Assembly (NCBI GenBank): GCA_034770075.1
Contig: CM068386.1
Span: forward strand, 86,153,265-86,217,264
Direction of reading: 5' to 3'
Source: Aralia elata
Lineage: Eukaryota > Streptophyta > Magnoliopsida > Apiales > Araliaceae
DNA length: 64,000 nucleotides
The translations under genes were made by a program, and so were the position numbers. The stretch's first letter is position 1. Each line of letters opens with the position of its first letter. Below the pieces are notes generated by a model, which had not been told where the DNA came from, searched no databases, and worked only from the letters and a program-made list of their open reading frames with translations. This document shows, piece after piece, positions 57,323-64,000 of this stretch.

Positions 57323-58347
57323 GTATACAAATCATAATTTCTAAAAATTTGAAATCAAAAGACTCTAGGTAAGTGCATTTTATGCTCCATCTTATCCTAA
57401 GTCTACTCTTGTGGGTGAGTGCATTTTACGCTCCATCTCAATTCAACACAAGATTTGAAATATACAATTTTCTTTCTTTAATCACAATTATAAGAGAGTG
57501 CGTTTTACGCTCTATCTCTCCTACGCATGTGTCCATGAGTGAGTGCGTTTTACGCTCCATCTCACTCACCACATGACCATCAATTCAAACACGACAAATT
57601 TGCACACCTTGCTTCGAGTGATGTTTAAACGAGTTCTAGAGTTTATAGATATTTCCCACAAGCATTCGGTTATAAAAGCCTTCTCTAAGCATACAACTAG
57701 CTCAATACTCATGGGTAGGTGCAAAAGAGTGAAAGGACGCATAAGCAAAACAATAACCAACAATAACGATTAAGCACAAAGACTAAGCAACATTTATCCA
57801 TTTTCCATGAGTTAGAATCAATTCAAACAAGTTCTTATCATAGACCATGGATTATGGTTCAAATCAAATTAAAACAGTGCTCAAGAGACACATCCTAAAA
57901 ATAAATAAATTTTTTTTTTTTGAACAAAAATACATAACTTAAATCACATAAAAACTAAATTAAAAATACACAAATGCGAAGTACTACCCCCAAACTTAAA
58001 CTTGACATTGTCCTCAATGTCTGATATAGGAAAAATTAAAATAGAAGACTTCCCTAAAACCATGTCAAGCACCATTGATATCATCTTTCAATACCTCTAA
58101 GTTGGGAGCGTACCTGAAAGCAAATGACTAAAGAAATTAAAATACAATTAAACCACTAAAATGCAATCAAACAAAAATAGAAACAAAATAGTAAACTTGG
58201 GTTGCCTCCCAAGAAGCGTTTGGTTTATAGTCCTCGACTCGACTTTATTTAAAACATAAATATAAGTTCAAATTAAGATCAAATCAATTGAAATTAATAT
58301 TGGAAAAACATTAGAAGAATAATTCCCCGGCAACGGCGCCAAAAACT
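57323..58347 (-). other. derivative internal region 1, primer-site side
   Basis: Continues 39525-39868 after Tat-2. Non-coding; the ORFs at 57543-57773 are by-products. From left: four AAA-capped hairpins (57366-57568), AT-rich sequence, G-rich tract with AGGA-loop stem GACATTG/CAATGTC (58004-58021), post-pol hairpin (58196-58213), and primer site TGGCGCCGTTGCCGGGGAA (58323-58341). Confidence 0.85.
57366..57568 (-). promoter_or_regulatory. four AAA-capped hairpins, derivative internal region 1
   Basis: Positions 57366-57399, 57416-57440, 57494-57520 and 57536-57568. Each has the core TGCRTTTTAYGCTCYAT (plus strand). Its sense form folds as GCRU-AAA-AYGC inside a variable outer stem (TAGGTAAG/CTTATCCTA, TGAG/CTCA, GAGAG/CTCTC, TGAGTGAG/CTCACTCA). 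Confidence 0.75.
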
Positions 58348-60005
58348 TGTTGGTCGATTTCACAACCGAAAAATACGCGCAAGTATACGCGGTCAACAAG
58401 TAATAAAGTGATAAGAGAGTTGTCGATCCCACGAGGAATTAACTCTAATGTATCCCCAAGTACTAACTCAATATCGACTCGATCTAAATCAAACTCTTTG
58501 ATTCAAGTGATAGATAAAGGTTACATCTAAATTCCATGTCATATAAATAACAAAAATAGATAGATAAAGGTCTAAGATTACAATTTCCCCCAACACTTTA
58601 CTTAAATCACCTAACTCTCTCTTTTTCAACTAGTTAATACACAAGAATTGTTAACCGAGAAATTCACCATATTCATAAGCCTTAGTGTATGGTCATATGA
58701 AAATCACCCATACACGACACATAGGTATATGTTTATCCCACATGCCAACAATCCATTCAATTCCATGAATAATCAACAAGACACACGCCACATAATCTTA
58801 GTCAATCTACCCATCAAACGAATGAACCTCCGTGTAGGGAGTCATTAAGTTTGTAATCTCATAATGGTTACACACGGCATTTAGGTATATCTCTATCCCA
58901 AATACTAGCAAGTCATCCATTCTTGAAGACAATGAATAAGACACACGCCACATAATCTCATACATCACCCACAAAAATCTCTAACTTTCGTATGATATCA
59001 AAACCAAGTCTCAACACTATAATCCACTTTTCAATTTCATATAGGTGATCAATCAATTAAACTTTCATTATAAATCAGGCTAGACATTCAATTCACAATT
59101 TATTACGTTAGAATGTTGGTCGAGAACACGAATGTAAAATATGGCCACCTCTCGATGCACCATATTCATATCACACTAAATCCACAATTGATAGAATGAA
59201 TGTGGATACCCTAGATGACTAACGCACTATATCTCTATGTGAATTACAATCAAAAGGGTTGAAGCATAAGTTCTCAATTGGCCACATATGGTACTTCGGT
59301 ATATCTCTATCCTAGGCACGAAACTTAAATTCCATCACATGCAGAATTCATGAACACATGCTAGCATAATCAGATCTCAATCTATATTTCCTTTCTCAAT
59401 TCCATATAGATTATCACACTAATTGATGATCAAGATAATTAATACATGAAGCACAAATTATGATATCCAATTCTAAAATGATAACTAATATCAAAGAGAG
59501 ATAATTCAATTCAAACTAGGTATTGGGTTCAATTACAATTTCAAACCAAACACTGAAATCAAAATAAATAAACAAAGCAATAAGCCTAACTAACATCCTT
59601 GGAGTACAAAGCTAGATGAAAAGATTAGAGATGAACTCCCTTTTGATCTTCTCCTTTCCTTGTATTGCAGCCCTTGTTGGTGGAGCAAGCCTTCCATTGT
59701 TGTTGGTTACTCAAGCTTCCCCATTGAGGAGCTTGAGCTACCTTTTCTCCTTCTTGCTCTAGGTTAGCTTCCACCCTCCAAGAATGCTGATTTTAGAAGT
59801 CTAGGTCTCCCAAAAATGGAGGCTACATAATGTATTTATAGTTCCTAAAGCAAAAACCTAGCTTAGCCCACCAATTTAGACCAAAAATGAGCTGAAATCG
59901 CGAAATCTGGCGAATCCGGCGCAGCTGCGCACTTTGATGCGCTGAATACTGAACACCCTGGATGCCGGGCGCAGCTGCGCCGCCATTGGCTTGCGTCCGG
60001 GCGCA
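58348..60005 (-). repeat. derivative LTR, copy b (right end deleted)
   Basis: Starts TGTTGGTCGATTTC. It is collinear with copy c until the third GCGCAGCTGCGC palindrome, where it stops after GCGCA. It is joined directly to the polypurine-tract side of internal region 2, so about 680 bp of LTR are missing. Confidence 0.9.
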
Positions 60006-61364
60006 TACCCCCAAACTTAAACCTTTGCTTGTCCTCAAGCAAAACACACAAATTATAAAAATTAAATATTTCTAAATAAAAACTATCTTGAGCAATGAGT
60101 TAATAAGCTAACCAATGGTCCCAAAGCATAAACATATGAAAACTCAAGGAAACTTTCAAAACGTTGCAAGTCTAGATTTACAAATAGCTAGTCATAGCTT
60201 GCTTTAGGTCCCTTCCGTGTGTGTGTGAGTACCCAATGGCACTAAACCAATCAAGCTCGGATGAAGCTATGCAACCACATTACCTTATGAAATAATCAAA
60301 ATAAACCACCAAAAACTACATGCTTAACGCATCACTCAAAAGGTATACAAATCATAATTTCCAAAAATTTGAAATCAAAAGACTCTAGATAAGTGCATTT
60401 TATGCTCCATCTTATCCTAAGTCCACTCTTGTGGGTGAGTGCATTTTACGCTCCATCTCAATTCAACACAAGATTTGAAATATAAAATTTTCTTTCTTTA
60501 ATCACAATTATAAGAGAGTGCGTTTTACGCTCTATCTCTCCTACGCATGTGTCCATGAGTGAGTGCGTTTTACGCTCCATCTCACTCACCACATGACCAT
60601 CAATTCAAACACGACAAATTTGCACACCTTGCTTCGAGTGATGTTTAAACGAGTTCTAGAGTTTATAGATATTTCCCACAAGCATTCGGTTATAAAAGCC
60701 TTCTCTAAGCATACAACTAGCTCAATACTCATGGGTAGGTGCAAAAGAGTGAAAGGACGCATAAGCAAAACAATAACCAACAATAACGATTAAGCACAAA
60801 GACTAAGCAACATTTATCCATTTTCCATGAGTTAGAATCAATTCAAACAAGTTCTTATCATAGACCATGGATTATGGTTCAAATCAAATTAAAACAGTGC
60901 TCAAGAGACACATCCTAAAAATAAATAAATTTTTTTTTGAACAAAAATACATAACTTAAATCACATAAAAACCAAATTAAAAATACACAAATGCGAAGTA
61001 CTACCCCCAAACTTAAACTTGACATTGTCCTCAATGTCTGATATAGGAAAAATTAAAATAGAAGACTTCCCTAAAACCATGTCAAGCACCATTGATATCA
61101 TCTTTCAATACCTCTAAGTTGGGAGCGTACCTGAAAGCAAATGACTAAAGAAATTAAAATACAATTAAACCACTAAAATGCAATCAAACAAAAATAGAAA
61201 CAAAATAGTAAACTTGGGTTGCCTCCCAAGAAGCGTTTGGTTTATAGTCCTCGACTCGACTTTATTTAAAACATAAATATAAGTTCAAATTAAGATCAAA
61301 TCAATTGAAATTAATATTGGAAAAACATTAGAAGAATAATTCCCCGGCAACGGCGCCAAAAACT
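60006..61364 (-). other. derivative internal region 2
   Basis: Near-identical to internal region 1 without Tat-2. Non-coding. It carries an AGGA-loop stem at the tract (60024-60043), four AAA-capped hairpins (60386-60419, 60436-60460, 60514-60540, 60556-60588), and a second G-rich tract with stem (61021-61038). The post-pol hairpin is at 61213-61230 and the primer site at 61340-61358. The uninterrupted AAAGGTATACAAATC at about 60342-60356 is the empty site of Tat-2. Confidence 0.88.
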
Positions 61365-63694
61365 TGTTGGTCGATTTCACAACCGAAAAATACGCGCAAG
61401 TATACGCGGTCAACAAGTAATAAAGTGATAAGAGAGTTGTCGATCTCACGAGGAATTAACTCTAATGTATCCCCAAGTACTAACTCAATATCGACTCGAT
61501 CTAAATCAAACTCTTTGATTCAAGTGATAGATAAAGGTTACATCTAAATTCCATGTCATATAAATAACAAAAATAGATAGATAAATGTCTAAGATTACAA
61601 TTTCCCCCAACACTTTACTTAAATCACCTAACTCTCTCTTTTTCAACTAGTTAATACACAAGAATTGTTAACCGAGAAATTCACCATATTCATAAGCCTT
61701 AGTGTATGGTCATATGAAAATCACCCATACACGACACATAGGTATATGTTTATCCCACATGCCAACAATCCATTCAATTCCATGAATAATCAACAAGACA
61801 CACGCCACATAATCTTAGTCAATCTACCCATCAAACGAATGAACCTCCGTGTAGGGAGTCATTAAGTTTGTAATCTCATAATGGTTACACACGGCATTTA
61901 GGTATATCTCTATCCCAAATACTAGCAAGTCATCCATTCTTGAAGACAATGAATAAGACACACGCCACATACTCTCATACATCACCCACAAAAATCTCTA
62001 ACTTTCGTATGATACCAAAACCAAGTCTCAACACTATAATCCACTTTTCAATTTCATATAGGTGATCAATCAATTAAACTTTCATTATAAATCATGCTAG
62101 ACATTCAATTCACAATTTATTACGTTAGAATGTTGGTCGAGAACACGAATGTAAAATATGGCCACCTCTCGATGCACCATATTCATATCACACTAAATCC
62201 ACAATTGATAGAATGAATGTGAACACCCTAGATGACTAACGCACTATATCTCTATGTGAATTACAATCAAAAGGGTTGAAGCATAAGTTCTCAATTGGCC
62301 ACATATGGTACTTCGGTATATCTCTATCCTAGGCACGAAACTTAAATTCCATCACATGCAGAATTTATGAACACATGCTAGCATAATCTGATCTCAATCT
62401 ATATTTCCTTTCTCAATTCCATATAGATTATCACACTAATTGATGATCAAGATAATTAATACATGAAGCACAAATTATGATATCCAATTCTAAAATGATA
62501 ACTAATATCAAAGAGAGATAATTCAATTCAAACTAGGTGTTGGGTTCAATTACAATTTCAAACCAAACACTGAAATCAAAATAAATAAACAAAGCAATAA
62601 GCCTAACTAACATCCTTGGAGTACAAAGCTAGATGAAAAGATTAGAGATGAACTCCCTTTTGATCTTCTCCTTTCCTTGTATTGCAGCCCTTGTTGGTGG
62701 AGCAAGCCTTCCATTGTTGTTGGTTACTCAAGCTTCCCCATTGGGGAGCTTGAGCTACCTTTTCTCCTTCTTGCTCTAGGTTAGCTTCCACCCTCCAAGA
62801 ATGCTGATTTTAAAAGTCTAGGTCTCCCAAAAATGGAGGCTACATAATGTATTTATAGTTCCTAAAGCAAAAACCTAGCTTAGCCCACCAATTTAGACCA
62901 AAAATGAGCTGAAATCGCGAAATCTGGCGAATCCGGCGTAGCTGCGCTTGGATGCGCTGAATACTGAACTCCCTGGATGCTGGGCACAGCTGCGCCGCCA
63001 TTGGCTTGCGTCCGGGCGCAGCTGCGCTGCCCAAAATCTACGTTTTCTGCATAAGGGCGCAGCTGCGCCGAATGTGTACTAGGAAGGGGCGCAGCTGCGC
63101 CGGGCACTGCTTCTGCTGCATTTTCCAGCTCTGACGTCCATTGGAAAAATGGCCATAACTTCTTTGTCCGAACTCGGATTAAGGCGTTTAAGTAGGATAT
63201 GAAAAGCTAAGAAGTAGTTCTACAACTTCCATAACTGGAGCTTGACGAGATATAGGCCAGAGCAAAGCTCAAATTGAGCCCGAAGCAACTGCTGCGTAAA
63301 ATGCATGCAAAATCCGACAGTAAAATGATCATAACTCTCTCATACAAACTTCAAATTGGATTATTCCGAATGTTCTAGAAAGCTAAGATCAAAATCTACA
63401 ACTTTCGTTCTTTGAGTTTTGAGAGATTCGGATTGCATCATGGGTCAAATTGAGAAACAAGCAGCGGGAATGCTAGATTCAAGCCGAAAACGCATTGATC
63501 CCAAGGGCTTTTATTTTAATACCTACAAAACAAAGTAAAAACACATAAAAGCACACAAATACATATAAAAGTAATACAAAACTATATTACACAACAATAA
63601 GATGAAAACACATAAAACCAAACGAAATAGCTAAAGACTTACAAATTAATAAGGCTAAAAGTACTCAATTTGTGTATATAAAACACACTCATCA
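61365..63694 (-). repeat. derivative LTR, copy c (full length)
   Basis: TGTTGGTCGATTTC...CACTCATCA, 2330 bp. It carries the GCGCAGCTGCGC palindrome cluster at about 62936-63105, partly mutated. As the right-hand LTR of a minus-strand array it would act as the 5' LTR. The following five bases are ACGCA; the matching left flank is lost, so no target duplication can be checked. Confidence 0.92.
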
Positions 63695-64000
63695 ACGCAT
63701 ACCCCATTTATAAAAACCCATTCATTCAAGTATCTTTTAAAATAAATCCAATCACACATTGGTCAATAGTCCATAATCAATCCCTATTTATTATCATACA
63801 TATCTCCATATGCATCAATAAATAACATTCATCTCATGAATAATAAACTCATTCCATATATGCATTGATATCAATTAATGGGCAAAGGTTTTGCTAATAT
63901 TTAGTTTTTGAAACAAAATAAACTCTTTTATTTTAATTAAAACACCAAATCCAAATTAAACTCCTTTAATTTTAGCAATCTGAAATCATATTTTAGATAA
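63695..64000. other. unassigned AT-rich flank
   Basis: 306 bases with no ORF or repeat I recognise, apart from a repeated CCATTTATA/CCCATTCATT-like string. Confidence 0.5.

Larger units (their letters stand above)
37489..63694 (-). mobile_element. non-coding Athila-type derivative, LTR-internal-LTR-internal-LTR array (split by Tat-2)
   Basis: Three LTR copies (37489-39524 left-truncated; 58348-60005 right-truncated; 61365-63694 full) alternate with two internal regions. These are 39525-39868 joined to 57328-58347, and 60006-61364. Each internal is about 1.36 kb and encodes nothing. They keep primer site, post-pol hairpin, second G-rich tract, four AAA-capped hairpins and polypurine tract. 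This is the size class of large non-autonomous LTR elements. Such tandem arrays arise by unequal recombination between LTRs or homologous copies. Confidence 0.85.

Noticed and set aside
57543..57773. 76-residue ORF present in both derivative internal regions (57543-57773, 60563-60793)
   Set aside because: Conserved only because the two regions are recent duplicates; it overlaps the hairpin array, has no similarity to known proteins, and is absent from Athila-1.

Overview
This window is repeat-rich plant nuclear DNA, probably from a eudicot with a large genome. Nearly all of it is nested LTR retrotransposons and their remnants. I see no ordinary host gene, tRNA, rRNA, CRISPR array or bacterial-type operon. 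The plant assignment rests on Tat/Ogre-type and Athila-type Ty3/gypsy polyproteins, plant-only domains (plant mobile domain, DUF7745-like, Athila post-pol ORF), GT-AG introns and AT-rich spacers.

Layout. (1) 1-11158: right part of a Tat-type element (Tat-1), coding strand minus, with its 5' LTR at 9058-11158. (2) 11159-11816: 3' end of a chromovirus-like LTR that Tat-1 landed in. (3) 12078-26585: complete but decayed Athila-type element (Athila-1, minus strand, target duplication CCTTT). Its post-pol ORF is split by a 3.6 kb solo LTR (15492-19080). (4) 26591-29474: Athila-type remnant with only the C-terminal half of gag and one LTR (Athila-2). (5) 29475-37359: decayed Ty1/copia material in a head-to-head inverted arrangement with 1.3-1.4 kb arms. 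(6) 37489-63694: a non-coding Athila-type derivative arranged LTR-internal-LTR-internal-LTR. Its first internal region is split by a complete Tat element (Tat-2, 39869-57322, target duplication GTATA).

How the parts work. Tat-1 and Tat-2 encode gag, a DGGS protease, a G-patch, reverse transcriptase, two RNase H domains and integrase on the minus strand. Between pol and the 3' LTR, on the opposite strand, Tat-2 carries two plant-type genes: an intron-containing plant mobile domain gene and a DUF7745-like gene. Tat-1 keeps the end of the second. Most inactivating point mutations are Gln-to-stop or Trp-to-stop transitions, as expected from cytosine methylation. Tat-2 nevertheless has nearly identical LTRs, so it moved recently while already coding-defective.

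Most interesting signal. The Athila-type elements share small stem-loops whose sequences differ but whose pairing is kept. One has an AGGA loop beside each G-rich tract, both after the post-pol ORF and at the 3' polypurine tract. Another has an AAA-capped hairpin about 380 nt inside the 3' LTR. A third is a CTTGGG/CCCAAG hairpin after pol. The non-coding derivative has lost every gene but kept all of these, with one hairpin amplified to four copies. They look like a cis-acting set for trans-mobilisation. Everything here is by eye; no alignment, folding or database search was run.
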